A stretch of DNA of 64,000 bases from REEB95 sp963762425 (GCA_963762425.1 CAVXKY010000012.1:1-64000); one strand, 5' to 3'. Numbered from the stretch's first letter, positions 35,187 through 44,768 are shown. Notes: generated by a model not told the origin, from the letters alone. A program made the numbers and translations.

Positions 35187-36665
35187 GCGCGCTCACCGCT
35201 CTTTCGCTTGCCCAGGCGCGCGACGGCTTGAAGCGCAAGGACTTCACCGCGCGCGAACTGTCCTTGGCCTATATCAAGGCGGTGGAGGCAGCCCGGCCCT
35301 TGAACGCCTTCCTCAAGGAAACGCCGGAACGCGCGCTCGCCATGGCCAAGGAATCCGACGCGCGCATCGCAAAGGGCCGAGGCGCTACCGCTCGACGGCG
35401 TGCCTATTGCGGTAAAAGATCTGTTTTGCACCGAAGGGGTCGAAACCACCGCCGGCTCGAAAATTCTCAAGGGCTTCGTGCCGCCCTATGAATCGACCGT
35501 CACGGCCAATCTCTGGCGCGCCGGCGCCTGCATGCTGGGCAAGACCAATCTCGACGAATTCGCCATGGGCTCGGCCAACGTGACCAGCGCCTATGGTCAT
35601 GTGGAAAGCCCGTGGCGCCGGCCCGGCGACAACCGGCCCTTGGTGCCGGGCGGCTCGTCGGGCGGCTCGGCGGCTGCGGTGGCGGCGCGCGCGGCGCTCG
35701 CCGCCATCGGCACCGACACCGGCGGCTCGATCCGCCAGCCCGCCGGGTTCTGCGGCATCGTCGGCTTGAAGCCCACCTATGGCCGCTGCTCGCGCTGGGG
35801 CATCGTCGCCTTCGCCTCCTCGCTCGACCAGGCCGGGCCGATGACGCGCGACGTGCGCGACGCCGCCATCATGCTCAAGGCGATGGCCGGGCACGATCCC
35901 AGGGATTCGACCTCGGCCGACCTGACGGTGCCGGATTTCGAGAAATCGGTGGGCCAAAGCGTCAAGGGCCTCAAGATCGGCATTCCCAAGGAATACCGGA
36001 TCGACGGCATGCCGAAGGAGATCGAGGCGCTATGGCAGCGCGGCATCGACTGGCTCAAATCCGCGGGCGCCACGGCGGTCGAGATCAGCCTGCCCATGAC
36101 CCGATACGCGCTGGCGACGTATTACATCATCGCTCCGGCCGAGGCCTCGTCCAACCTCGCGCGTTATGACGGGGTGCGCTTCGGTTTGCGCGTGCCGGGT
36201 GAAAGCCTGGATGAAATGTACGAGAACACGCGCGGCGCGGGTTTCGGCGCCGAGGTGCGCCGCCGTATCCTGATCGGCACCTATGTGCTGTCGGCGGGAT
36301 ATTACGATGCCTATTACCTGAAGGCGCAGAAGGTGCGGGCGCTGATCGCGCGCGATTTCGACCAGGCCTTCAAGCAATGCGACGCGATCCTGACGCCGAC
36401 CGCGCCCTCGGCCGCCTTCGCCATCGGCGAGAAGATGGACGATCCGATATCCATGTACCTGAACGACGTCTTCACCGTGCCGGTGAATCTGGCCGGGCTG
36501 CCGGGCATTTCCGTGCCGGCAGGCTTGTCGGGCGAGGGCCTGCCGCTGGGCTTGCAGGTGATCGGGCGAGCCTTCGACGAGGAGATGGTGCTGCGCGTCG
36601 GCTCGGCCATCGAAAGCGCCGCCAAGTTCGACGCCAAACCCCAATTCGTGGCGGGCAAGGCATGA
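35183..36665 (+). CDS. gatA: Aspartyl/glutamyl-tRNA amidotransferase subunit A (frame break)
   Basis: Amidase subunit, about 493 residues when repaired, that releases ammonia from glutamine for GatB. The Lys-Ser-Ser triad is present: Lys in IAVKDLF (about 77), and two Ser in GGSSGGSAAAVAAR and GTDTGGSIRQPA. The first 65 codons from GTG 35183 are in one frame and the rest in another; an extra C near 35378 splits AKG/EALPLDGVPIAVKD. Removing it gives a normal GatA. Start and stop overlap gatC and gatB, so the three are translationally coupled. Confidence 0.94.
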
Positions 36666-38110
36666 CGATCAAGGGCAAGAGCGGCGACTGGGAGATGGTG
36701 GTGGGATTGGAAATCCACGCCCATGTGACCTCGAAGGCCAAGCTGTTCTCGGGGGCTTCGACCGCCTTCGGCGCCGAACCCAACACCCAGGTCTCGACCG
36801 TCGACGCGGCCTTTCCCGGCATGTTGCCGGTGATCAACCGCTTCTGCGTCGAGCAGGCGGTGAAGTCCGGCTTCGGCCTCGACGCCCAGATCAATCTCAC
36901 CTCGGTGTTCGACCGCAAGAATTATTTCTACGCCGATCTGCCGGCGGGCTATCAGATTTCGCAATACACCCGGCCCATCGTGGGCAAGGGCAAGATCACC
37001 CTCGACATGCCGGACGGGAGCCCGCGCGAGATCGGCATCACGCGCCTGCATCTGGAACAGGACGCGGGCAAGAGCCTGCACGACCAGCATCCGACGCAGA
37101 CCTATGTCGATCTCAACCGCGCCGGAGTGGCGCTGATGGAGATCGTCTCCGAGCCGGACATCAGGAGCGCCGAGGAAGCCGGGGCTTATGTCAAAAAGGT
37201 GCGCTCCATCCTGCGCTATCTCGGCACCTGCGACGGCAACATGGAAGAAGGCAGCCTGCGCTGCGACTGCAATGTCTCGGTGCGGAAGCCCGGCGGCCCG
37301 CTCGGCACGCGCTGCGAGATCAAGAACGTCAATTCGGTGCGTTTCGTCATGCAGGCGATCGACTACGAGGCGCGAAGGCAGATCGGCGTGCTGGAGGAAG
37401 GCGGCAAGATCGACCAGGAAACCCGCCTGTTCGACGCGGCCAAGGGCGCGACCCGGCCGATGCGCTCCAAGGAGGAGTCCCACGACTACCGCTATTTCCC
37501 CGATCCCGATCTGCTGCCGTTGGTGCTGGACAAGGATTGGGTGGCGAAGCTCAAGGCGGGTCTGCCCGAGCTGCCCGACGCCAAGAAGGCGCGGTTCGTC
37601 AGGGACTACAAGCTCTCGCCCTATGACGCCGGGGTGCTGGCGGGCGAGCGCGAAGACGCCGAATATTTCGAGACCGTGGCCAAGGGCCGCGATCCCAAGC
37701 TCGCCGCCAACTGGGTGACGGTCGAATTGTTCGGCGTGCTCAACAAGCGGGCCAAGACCATCGCGGATTCGCCGGTCAAGGCCGAGGCGCTGGGCGAGCT
37801 CATCGATTTGATCGCGGACGGCACGCTGTCGGGCCGTTTGGCCAAGGACGTGTTCGCCGCGATGGTCGAGACCGGCAAGGGCGCCAAGGCCATCGTCGCG
37901 GAGAAGGGCCTGAAACAGGTCACCGATACCGGCGCGATCGAACAGGCGATCGACGCCGTGCTGGCCAAGGAGCCGGCCAATATCGCCAAATACCGCGCCG
38001 GCAACGAGAAGCTGCTGGGCTATTTCGTCGGTCAGGTGATGAAGGCGACCCAAGGCAAGGCCAACCCGGCGATGCTCAACGAACTCTTGAAGAAGAAATT
38101 ATCGGGCTGA
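36662..38110 (+). CDS. gatB: Aspartyl/glutamyl-tRNA amidotransferase subunit B
   Basis: tRNA-binding kinase/transamidase subunit of 482 residues; it phosphorylates the mischarged aminoacyl group and replaces it with ammonia. Signature segments are VVGLEIHAHVTSKAKLFSGAS, KNYFYADLPAGYQISQY, LEQDAGKSLHD, DLNRAGVALMEIVSEPDIRS and the C-terminal YqeY-like tail (AKATQGKANPAMLNELLKKKL). The ATG overlaps the gatA stop. Confidence 0.96.
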   Translation: MTIKGKSGDWEMVVGLEIHAHVTSKAKLFSGASTAFGAEPNTQVSTVDAAFPGMLPVINRFCVEQAVKSGFGLDAQINLTSVFDRKNYFYADLPAGYQISQYTRPIVGKGKITLDMPDGSPREIGITRLHLEQDAGKSLHDQHPTQTYVDLNRAGVALMEIVSEPDIRSAEEAGAYVKKVRSILRYLGTCDGNMEEGSLRCDCNVSVRKPGGPLGTRCEIKNVNSVRFVMQAIDYEARRQIGVLEEGGKIDQETRLFDAAKGATRPMRSKEESHDYRYFPDPDLLPLVLDKDWVAKLKAGLPELPDAKKARFVRDYKLSPYDAGVLAGEREDAEYFETVAKGRDPKLAANWVTVELFGVLNKRAKTIADSPVKAEALGELIDLIADGTLSGRLAKDVFAAMVETGKGAKAIVAEKGLKQVTDTGAIEQAIDAVLAKEPANIAKYRAGNEKLLGYFVGQVMKATQGKANPAMLNELLKKKLSG

Positions 38111-38122
38111 CAGGCACGTCCC

Positions 38123-38228
38123 GTCATCGCGAGGACCGTGAGCGGAGCGTGGCGGGACGAAGCGATCCAGAAAAGCCTGGATTACTTCGGCCGCCCCATT
38201 TTTGAAAACCGGGCGGCCTCGCAATGAC
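38123..38228. repeat. Imperfect long palindrome, dispersed-repeat type
   Basis: Between the convergent gatB and manC genes. GTCATCGCGAGG (38123-38134) pairs with CCTCGCAATGAC (38217-38228), AAGCGATCCAG (38160-38170) with CTGGATTACTT (38177-38187) and GGCCGCCC (38189-38196) with GGGCGGCC (38211-38218). The outer arms and the GATCCAG/CTGGATT core resemble a dispersed palindromic repeat that is common between genes of alphaproteobacteria. It could also work as a two-way transcription terminator here. Confidence 0.65.
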
Positions 38229-38256
38229 GCGGGCCGCGGAACTTATTTTAGACGCG

Positions 38257-39690
38257 CTACTTCTTCTCCACCCGCCCGTAGGTGTCCTCGAAGCGGATGA
38301 TGTCGTCCTCGCCCAAATAACTCCCCGACTGCACCTCGATCACGTGCAGCGGAATCTTGCCTGGGTTTTCGAGCCGGTGCGCCGTGCCGAGCGGGATATA
38401 AGTCGACTGGTCCTCGTAGAGCGTGATCTCGTCCTTGCCGCGCGTCACCTTGGCGGTGCCGGCCACCACCACCCAATGCTCGGCGCGGTGCTGGTGCTTC
38501 TGCAGGCTGAGCTTGGCGCCCGGCTTGACCATGATGTGCTTCACCTGCACCCGGTCGCCGTTGTGGATCGAGCGATAGGTGCCCCAGGGGCGATGCACCA
38601 GCGGATGGGTGGTGAGCTCGCTGCGCCCGGCTTTTTCGAGCCGCGCCACCAGCTGCTTGATGTCCTGGGCGCGGTCGCGGCGCGACACCATCACCGCGTC
38701 GGGCGTCACCACCACCACCAGATCCTCGACGCCGAGCACGGCGAGCATGCCGCTTTCGGCGCGCAGATAGTTGTTCTTGGCATCCTCGGCGATCACGTCG
38801 CCGAGCGCGACATTGCCGTCCTTGTCCTTTTTGCCGATCTGCCACAGCGCGTCCCAGGTGCCGACGTCGCTCCAGCCGATCTCGCACGGCACCACCGCGG
38901 CGTGCTGGGTGTGCTCCATCACCGCGTAATCGATGGAAAGATTTTCGGCCTTGGCGAATGCGTCCCGGTCGAGCCGCACGAAATCGAGATCGCGCTTGGC
39001 CTTGTCGAGCGCGGCGCGGCAGGCCGTTACCATCGCCGGCTTGAGCCGCTCCAGCTCCTTCAGATAGAGCGCGGCGGGGAAGAGGAAGATGCCGCTGTTC
39101 CAGACATAATCGCCGGACGCGGCATAGGTCTTGGCGCGCGCCGCGTCGGGTTTCTCGACGAAGGAGGAGACCTCGAAGACGCCGGCGGCTCCCGCCAGCG
39201 CGGGTCCGCGCTTGATGTAGCCATAGCCGGTCTCGGGCCGTGTCGCCTTGATGCCGAAGGTCACGAGATGGCCCTGGCGCGCGGCCGAGGATGCCCGGTC
39301 GATGGCTGCCTGGAAGGCGGGAACGTCGGTGATGGCGTGGTCCGAGGGCATCACCAGCATCAGCGCATCGGGCACGGCGGCGAGCGTCAGCGCCGCGACG
39401 CAGGCGGCGGGCGCGGTGTTGCGGCCCATCGGCTCGAGGATGATGGAATGGGGGGAAATTCCGGCCAGGCGCAGCTGCTCGGCCACGATGAAGCGGTGCT
39501 CGTCGTTGGAGACCAGCAGGGGAGGGGCGAAGCGCGTTTTGTCGGCGACGCGCAGGGCCGCCTCCTGCAACAGCGATTTCTCCGACACCAGCGGCAAAAG
39601 CTGCTTCGGATAAAGCGCGCGCGACATCGGCCACAATCTTGTGCCCGAGCCGCCGGACAGGATCACCGGGTGAATCTGCGGAGCCGCCAT
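38257..39690 (-). CDS. manC: Mannose-1-phosphate guanylyltransferase/mannose-6-phosphate isomerase
   Basis: Type II bifunctional enzyme (ManC/AlgA/CpsB), 477 residues, giving GDP-mannose for polysaccharides. The N-terminal nucleotidyltransferase has PVILSGGSGTRLWPMSRALYPKQLLPL; the C-terminal cupin isomerase has RPWGTYRSI, KPGAKLSLQKHQHRAEHWVVV with metal-binding His and Glu, and the EVQSGSYLGEDDIIRFEDTYGR ending. ATG 39708 is an alternative start. It is monocistronic here. GDP-mannose supply fits the surface-glycan genes at the far end of the window, but there is no direct link. Confidence 0.94.
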   Translation of the reverse strand: MAAPQIHPVILSGGSGTRLWPMSRALYPKQLLPLVSEKSLLQEAALRVADKTRFAPPLLVSNDEHRFIVAEQLRLAGISPHSIILEPMGRNTAPAACVAALTLAAVPDALMLVMPSDHAITDVPAFQAAIDRASSAARQGHLVTFGIKATRPETGYGYIKRGPALAGAAGVFEVSSFVEKPDAARAKTYAASGDYVWNSGIFLFPAALYLKELERLKPAMVTACRAALDKAKRDLDFVRLDRDAFAKAENLSIDYAVMEHTQHAAVVPCEIGWSDVGTWDALWQIGKKDKDGNVALGDVIAEDAKNNYLRAESGMLAVLGVEDLVVVVTPDAVMVSRRDRAQDIKQLVARLEKAGRSELTTHPLVHRPWGTYRSIHNGDRVQVKHIMVKPGAKLSLQKHQHRAEHWVVVAGTAKVTRGKDEITLYEDQSTYIPLGTAHRLENPGKIPLHVIEVQSGSYLGEDDIIRFEDTYGRVEKK

Positions 39691-39828
39691 CTCATGCCTT
39701 TCGCGCATGCATAGTAGAGCATGAGGGGCGGTTCAAGGGACCGCCATGAAGGGGCGAACGGGAATCCCGCCGGGACTCGCGGCGGCGCCGGAACTCTCCG
39801 GATTCGCCGCGAACAGCCGGCGGAACGC

Positions 39829-40050
39829 TTAGGCCATCGCGGCGCGGGGACGGCCGGGCCGGCGCAACGTGGCGCGGGCGAAAGACGTGACGTTGTCGAT
39901 CCCCCCGCGTTCGAGCGCGCTCAACTCTTCCTTGCAACGCTCGAGGACCTGAAGGTCCCGCGCGTCCTCGCGGTCGGAGATGTCCATGTAGCTGAGTTTG
40001 ATCTCGACGAGATCGAGCAGCATTTCGACGGTACGCTTCGACAGACCCAT
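39829..40050 (-). CDS. Conserved small protein of unknown function
   Basis: About 73 residues from ATG 40050: MGLSKRTVEMLLDLVEIKLSYMDISD..., predicted mostly helical, with an Arg/Pro-rich end. I recognise this pattern from small conserved alphaproteobacterial proteins without assigned function. An in-frame ATG at 40077 would add nine residues. The dense charged helix suggests a regulator or adaptor, but nothing specific can be read. Confidence 0.65.
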   Translation of the reverse strand: MGLSKRTVEMLLDLVEIKLSYMDISDREDARDLQVLERCKEELSALERGGIDNVTSFARATLRRPGRPRAAMA

Positions 40051-40209
40051 GATTCCCTCCACTCTCTGAACGATCACTCCCGGAACAATTGTGCCGATGA
40101 TCGGGCTTTATTCGTTAAAATGCGGTGAACCGAATAAGCGGCTATTCAGAGAAAAATGCCGTGGGGTTTTCTTGGTAACTTCTTGTTAAACATGCTTGCC
40201 AGGGGCGCG

Positions 40210-40236
40210 TTGACACCCCGGGATGCGGCCTATAGA
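40210..40236 (+). promoter_or_regulatory. Candidate promoter of tRNA-Ser
   Basis: TTGACA (40210-40215) and TATAGA (40231-40236), with a 15-base spacer, lie about 40 bases before the tRNA 5' end. The boxes are strong; the spacer is slightly short. Confidence 0.55.
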
Positions 40237-40276
40237 ACGGCTTTGGCATACGCCGTGAACGACACCACTCATCAGC

Positions 40277-40370
40277 GGAGAGGTGGCCGAGTGGCTGAAG
40301 GCGGCGGTTTGCTAAACCGTTATAGGGCCCTAAAGCCCTATCGAGGGTTCGAATCCCTCCCTCTCCGCCA
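40277..40370 (+). tRNA. tRNA-Ser (anticodon GCU)
   Basis: A 94-base class II tRNA. The acceptor stem GGAGAGG pairs with CCTCTCC before G and the encoded CCA; the D-arm is GGCCGAGTGGCTGAAGGC; the anticodon loop TTGCTAA has GCT; a long variable arm (TATAGGGC...GCCCTATC) is typical of serine; and the T-arm is GAGGG TTCGAAT CCCTC. A T-rich run (CTTTTCTTTTT) directly after CCA may help termination. The following stretch to 40607 holds no gene that I can support. Confidence 0.97.
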
Positions 40371-40607
40371 CTTTTCTTTTTCAATGGGCTGCGCACGGCC
40401 CGGCAAGGTTTTCCCTAAGCCCGTCCTCGGACGTTGGAACCGTTCTCGGTAGCCATCGATCGGCCGGGACGCTGCGGCGCGGACGGCATTGCTCGCCGCC
40501 ATTGCCGCGCCGCGCTTCCCGTGAAATAACGTCCCGTCCAAACCGCCGGTGGCGGGCCGGTCATGGGGCGCGTCCGCAGAAGGCGGACGATAAGGGGGGA
40601 GAATCGA

Positions 40608-41843
40608 ATGAACGCAGCAAACCCGTCGCTGATCGATACCGGCGGTGTCGCCTGGGTGCTCACCGCATCCGCCCTGGTCCTGTTCATGACCTTGCCGGGT
40701 CTCGCGCTGTTCTATGGCGGGCTGGTGCGGGCGCGCAATTTTCTCTCCGTCATGATGCATTGCTTCGCCATCTGCTGCATCGTTTCGGTGATTTGGGGAC
40801 TCTTCGGCTACAGTCTCGCTTTCGGCGATGGCGGCGCCTTGATCGGCCCGCTCGGCAAGGCCTTCCTTGCGCATCTCGGCGACAAGAATCTGCCCGGCAA
40901 TCTGCCCGAGATCGTCTTCGTTATCTTCCAGATGACCTTCGCCATCATCACGCCGGCGCTCATCATCGGCTCTTTTCCCGAGCGCGTGCGCTTCAGCTTC
41001 GTCGCCGTCTTCTCCGCCCTCTGGCTCGTGATCGTCTATCTGCCGATCGCGCATTGGGTCTGGGGCGGCGGCTGGCTCGCCCAGAACGGCGTCCTGGATT
41101 TCGCGGGCGGCATCGTCGTCCACACCACGGCAGGCGTCTCGGCCCTCGTGGCGGCAACCATAATCGGTCCGCGCCGCGGCTTCCCGCGCAACCTGATGGC
41201 GCCGCACAACCCGGGCATGACCATGGCCGGCGCCGGCATGCTCTGGGTCGGCTGGTTCGGCTTCAATGGCGGCAGCGCCCTTGCCGCCGATGCCACGGCC
41301 GCATCGGCGATCCTCGCGACTCAGTTCGCGGCCTCGACCGCGGCGCTGACATGGATCGCGATCGAGTGGCTGCGCATCGGCAAGCCGACCTCGGTGGGTC
41401 TCGTCACCGGCGCCGTCGCGGGTCTCGCCACCGTCACCCCCGCCTCGGGATTCGTCGGTCCGATGGGCGGCATGATCATCGGCATCGCCGGCGGCGCGTT
41501 CTGCTGCTTTGCCACCAGTTTGGTGAAACAGCACCTGAGGTTCGATGATTCCCTGGACGTCTTCGCCGTACACGGGGTCGGGGGCATGCTCGGCTCGATT
41601 CTGGTGGCGATCTTCGTCAGCCGGGATCTCGGCGGCGTCGGCTATGGCGCGGGGATGGACATGTCGAAGCAGCTCGTCACGCAAGTCGTGGCCGTCGCCG
41701 CCGCCGCCGCGTGGTCGGGCGGCGCCACCTTCGTTCTGGTGAAGCTGCTCTCCGTCGTCACAGGGCTGCGCGTGACCGCGGAGGAGGAAGAGGACGGCCT
41801 CGACTTCTCGACCCATGGCGAGAGCGCCTACGATCACAGTTGA
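40608..41843 (+). CDS. amt: Ammonium transporter
   Basis: Amt/MEP/Rh channel of 411 residues with eleven expected helices. The twin pore histidines are His172 (GGIVVHTTAG) and His322 (FAVHGVGG); the PGLALFYGGLVRARN and MLWVGWFGFNGGSA signatures are complete. The start ATG 40608 follows a GGGGGGAGA ribosome site. No glnK (PII) gene is next to it, which is unusual for amt. The gene heads a block of transport and oxidation genes in the same orientation, so it may retain or recover ammonia released from a nitrogenous substrate. Confidence 0.93.
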   Translation: MNAANPSLIDTGGVAWVLTASALVLFMTLPGLALFYGGLVRARNFLSVMMHCFAICCIVSVIWGLFGYSLAFGDGGALIGPLGKAFLAHLGDKNLPGNLPEIVFVIFQMTFAIITPALIIGSFPERVRFSFVAVFSALWLVIVYLPIAHWVWGGGWLAQNGVLDFAGGIVVHTTAGVSALVAATIIGPRRGFPRNLMAPHNPGMTMAGAGMLWVGWFGFNGGSALAADATAASAILATQFAASTAALTWIAIEWLRIGKPTSVGLVTGAVAGLATVTPASGFVGPMGGMIIGIAGGAFCCFATSLVKQHLRFDDSLDVFAVHGVGGMLGSILVAIFVSRDLGGVGYGAGMDMSKQLVTQVVAVAAAAAWSGGATFVLVKLLSVVTGLRVTAEEEEDGLDFSTHGESAYDHS

Positions 41844-41918
41844 TCCGGCCGGGCTTTCCATTTCTGGCGCGAAGCGGACCCTGTCAAACCAAGACACGGC
41901 CGGTTCCGCCGCCGGGAT

Positions 41919-41980
41919 GACAGTCCTGCGCCGGCCTGATAAGACAGTCCTGCAACGGCCCGATAAGGCCGGTCTGATAA
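41919..41980. repeat. Tandem 24-base repeat, 2.6 copies
   Basis: Between amt and the MFS gene, two directly adjoining 24-base units (41919-41942 and 41943-41966) share GACAGTCCTGC..CGGCC.GATAA with three mismatches; a partial third (GGCCGGTCTGATAA) ends at 41980, just before the AATATCC and ribosome site of the MFS gene. This could be a regulator binding array or simple local duplication. Confidence 0.6.
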
Positions 41981-42005
41981 GAAAATATCCCTGGAGGGAG
42001 AAACC

Positions 42006-43328
42006 ATGGCCAATAAGCCTGACGTCACGAAGGGTTCGCTAGACCAAACCGATCGGGAAATACTCGGCTACAGCCGCTACGTCGTGCTGGTCGCGGCCTT
42101 CTTCGCGATGTTCATCATCAGTCCCTTCGAATACGCGTGGAGCTCGATGTCGGGGCATATCGGCGCCATCTACGGCTGGTCGCACGAACAGGTGGCCTTG
42201 ATGTTCACGCTGTTCATCATCTTCCAGTCGGTCGGCATGCTGCCCGGCGGCATGTTGCGCGACCGATACGGGCCGCGCTGGACCACGGCCGTGGCCGGCC
42301 TCTTTTCCGGGCTCGGCATCCTGTCCATCGCGCTCGGGCCCTCCTATCCGCTGGTCCTGGCGCTCTGGTGCGTGGGCAGCTTTTTCACCGGGTTCATCTA
42401 CAACAACGCCGTCAGCACCGGGAATAAATGGTTTTCCGACCGCCGCGGGGTCATGACCGGGCTGATCGCCGGCGCTTTCTCGTGGGGCTCGCTGCCTTTC
42501 ATCTTTCCGATCCGCGCCATACCCGGCACGGCGCCGCCCGAAACGTTCTTCACCGTCATCTACGTGATAGCCGCGCTCATCGGCGGCGTGACGGTCGTCG
42601 CGGCCTTGTTCATGAAGGACCCGCAAGCGGGCTGGAAGCCGCCGGGCTGGGTCCCCAAGACCAAGGCGATCGCGCGCCCCTCGCAGCACAATTACACCGT
42701 CGGCGAGGCGCTGAAGACGTGGCAGATGTGGGTCCTGATCGTCTCCTTCATCCTGATTTCGAGCGCCGGTCTCGCCGGCATCAGCAAGATGGTGGCCTAT
42801 TCCAACAGCTTTCACTTCGCGGCGACGGCGGCGACCGCGGCCGCCGGCGGCATCGCCGTCGCCAACGGCTTCGGCAAGCTCGGCCTTGGCGCGTTGTCGG
42901 GACGGTTCGGGGCCGAGAACATGATGATCGTCAGCTACGTCGCCTGCGGCCTGTTGCTGTTCGGAACGGTTTTCGCCGGGAATACCGGCAACGAGACGCT
43001 GTTCGTCTGTTCCGCCATCCTGGCCATCTTCTTCTGGGCCGCGCTGTTCTCGCTCTTCCCGATCACCATCGGGCATTATTTCGGCGAAGCGGCGGCGGGC
43101 GGGAATTACGGCGTGCTTTACGCGATATCCAAGGGGTCGGGCGGCATCTATGGCGGCATCCTGTCGACCATCCTCATCGTCCAGCACGGCTTTTCCTTCG
43201 CCATCACCATCGCGGGATTCATGGCGATCGTCGCGGGCGTGCTGATCGTTCCGTTGAAGTTCAGCCCGCCCGTCTGGGATCGGGATTCCGGAAGGCCGGC
43301 GCGGGTGCTGCCGGAGGGAAGCCGCTGA
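42006..43328 (+). CDS. MFS transporter, oxalate/formate antiporter-like
   Basis: Twelve-helix major facilitator of the OFA family, 440 residues. Characteristic are the GWSHEQVALMFTLFIIFQSVGMLPGGMLRDRYGPR motif between helices 2 and 3, GFIYNNAVSTGNKWFSDRRGVMTGLIAGAFSWGS and the second-half GKLGLGALSGRFGAENMM. OFA carriers move small carboxylates. GGAGGGAG precedes the ATG. The stop overlaps the next ATG (TGATG), so it forms an operon with the GlcG-like gene. Confidence 0.88.
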   Translation: MANKPDVTKGSLDQTDREILGYSRYVVLVAAFFAMFIISPFEYAWSSMSGHIGAIYGWSHEQVALMFTLFIIFQSVGMLPGGMLRDRYGPRWTTAVAGLFSGLGILSIALGPSYPLVLALWCVGSFFTGFIYNNAVSTGNKWFSDRRGVMTGLIAGAFSWGSLPFIFPIRAIPGTAPPETFFTVIYVIAALIGGVTVVAALFMKDPQAGWKPPGWVPKTKAIARPSQHNYTVGEALKTWQMWVLIVSFILISSAGLAGISKMVAYSNSFHFAATAATAAAGGIAVANGFGKLGLGALSGRFGAENMMIVSYVACGLLLFGTVFAGNTGNETLFVCSAILAIFFWAALFSLFPITIGHYFGEAAAGGNYGVLYAISKGSGGIYGGILSTILIVQHGFSFAITIAGFMAIVAGVLIVPLKFSPPVWDRDSGRPARVLPEGSR

Positions 43329-43771
43329 TGTACGTCACGAATGCCAAGCGCCTGACCAACGAGGGCGCCAGGAAAATGATGGAAACCGCGATATCCAAGG
43401 CCAAGCAGGCCGGGATATCGGTTTCGATCGCCATCGCCGATGCGGGCGGGCATCTCATTCTGCTCGAACGGATGGAAGGCGGGCGGTTCCACTCGGTGCA
43501 TTCGGCCACGGTCAAGGCCGTCTGCGCGGCTTCGAACAAGCGTCCAACCTCCTCGCGCGGCGCGCAGGGGCAGCCGCTCGATGTGGTTCACGCGCTCGGG
43601 CTGGCGCTCGCCGCCGGTCCGGAACGGTGGACCGCGATGGAAGGCGGATGTCCGATCATATCCGAGGGCGAATGCATCGGCGGCATCGGAATCGCCGGCG
43701 GCGACTGGGCCACGGACGAGCGCATCGCGCAACAGGCGGTCGAAGCGATCGGCGCAAGCCATGGCGGTTGA
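43328..43771 (+). CDS. GlcG/HbpS-family protein
   Basis: Protein of 147 residues of the GlcG/HbpS (DUF336) family, with ISVSIAIADAGGHLILLERMEGGRFHSVHSATVKA and GGCPIISEGECIGGIGIAGGDWATDERIAQQAVEAIG. Family members bind haem or a flavin-like cofactor or act as accessory factors beside oxidoreductases of glycolate, diol or aromatic metabolism; the role is not settled. Without a signal peptide it is cytoplasmic. It overlaps both neighbours. Confidence 0.85.
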   Translation: MYVTNAKRLTNEGARKMMETAISKAKQAGISVSIAIADAGGHLILLERMEGGRFHSVHSATVKAVCAASNKRPTSSRGAQGQPLDVVHALGLALAAGPERWTAMEGGCPIISEGECIGGIGIAGGDWATDERIAQQAVEAIGASHGG

Positions 43772-44768
43772 GCCGTTACGCGTTGCTTCCATCGGCATGG
43801 GCTGGTGGTCCGACGTGCTGGCCGACGCGATCAAGCGTTCCGGCAAGCTCAAGATCATCGCCTGCTATTCCCGCTCGGAGGAAAAGCGCGCCGCCTTCGC
43901 CGCCAAATACGGTTGCCGCGCCGTGCCGAGCTATGAATCCATTCTCGCCGACAAAAACGTCGAGGCGGTCATCAACACGACGCCCAACGGCGTGCATCTC
44001 GAGACCACGCGCGCGGCGGCCGATGCCGGCAAGCATGTGTTTCTCGACAAGCCCATCGCCAACACGGTTTCCGACGGCCGCAAGATCACCGAGCTCTGCC
44101 GCAATGCCGGCATCGTGCTCGCCTTGGGCTATCAGCGCCGCCGGGAAAGCCAGTTCCGCTGGATCAAGCGCCAGATCGACGACGGCATATTCGGCAAACT
44201 GGTCAATGCCGAGGCCAATATCAGCCGTGACCGGCTCGGCAAGATCGATCTGGCTTCGTGGCGTTACCAGGCCGCCGGGATGCCGGGCGGGGTGATGCTG
44301 CAGATCGGCATCCATTACGCCGACGTGCTGGAATATCTGATCGGACCGGTCAAGGCGGTCAGCGGCCAATTCACGCGGCTGGTGCTGCCGGGCGACAATC
44401 CGGACGTGGCGAGCCTGGTGCTGGAGCACGAGAACGGCGCGCTCTCCACGCTGAACGCGAGCTACGCCTCCGCATCCGAATATTATTTGATGAATATCTA
44501 CGGCAAGGAGGCGACTGCTTATTACGACATGTTTGGCGGCCTCCGGATGCTGAAACGCGGCGAAGAACGGCCGGTCGCTGTCCCGTTCGCGAACAAGGAC
44601 ACCATCGCCGAGGAGCTCGAGGAATTCGCGGCCGCTATTCGCGGCAACGGGCGTCCGGAGGTGGGCGGCGAATACGCCACCACGTCGCTCGCCGTGATCA
44701 GAGCCGGTATCCTGTCCGCGCGCGAGGGCCGCCGCGTCGAAGTCGCGGAAATCCTGGCCAAGGATTGA
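43761..44768 (+). CDS. Gfo/Idh/MocA-family oxidoreductase
   Basis: NAD(P)-dependent oxidoreductase of 335 residues. Rossmann start PLRVASIGMGWWSDVLADAI, then INTTPNGVHLETTRAAADAGKHVFLDKPIAN (the EKP motif appears as DKP) and a C-terminal catalytic domain with GGVMLQIGIHYADVLEYLIG containing the usual His. The ATG lies 11 bases inside the preceding gene. The family includes sugar and inositol dehydrogenases and phthalate-type enzymes; the substrate is unknown. Confidence 0.87.
   Translation: MAVEPLRVASIGMGWWSDVLADAIKRSGKLKIIACYSRSEEKRAAFAAKYGCRAVPSYESILADKNVEAVINTTPNGVHLETTRAAADAGKHVFLDKPIANTVSDGRKITELCRNAGIVLALGYQRRRESQFRWIKRQIDDGIFGKLVNAEANISRDRLGKIDLASWRYQAAGMPGGVMLQIGIHYADVLEYLIGPVKAVSGQFTRLVLPGDNPDVASLVLEHENGALSTLNASYASASEYYLMNIYGKEATAYYDMFGGLRMLKRGEERPVAVPFANKDTIAEELEEFAAAIRGNGRPEVGGEYATTSLAVIRAGILSAREGRRVEVAEILAKD

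Noticed and set aside
40142..40396. Open frame of 84 codons opposite tRNA-Ser (contains GGEGGIRTLDRAL)
   Set aside because: It reads the antisense of the tRNA; this is a known kind of spurious protein prediction over tRNA-Ser.
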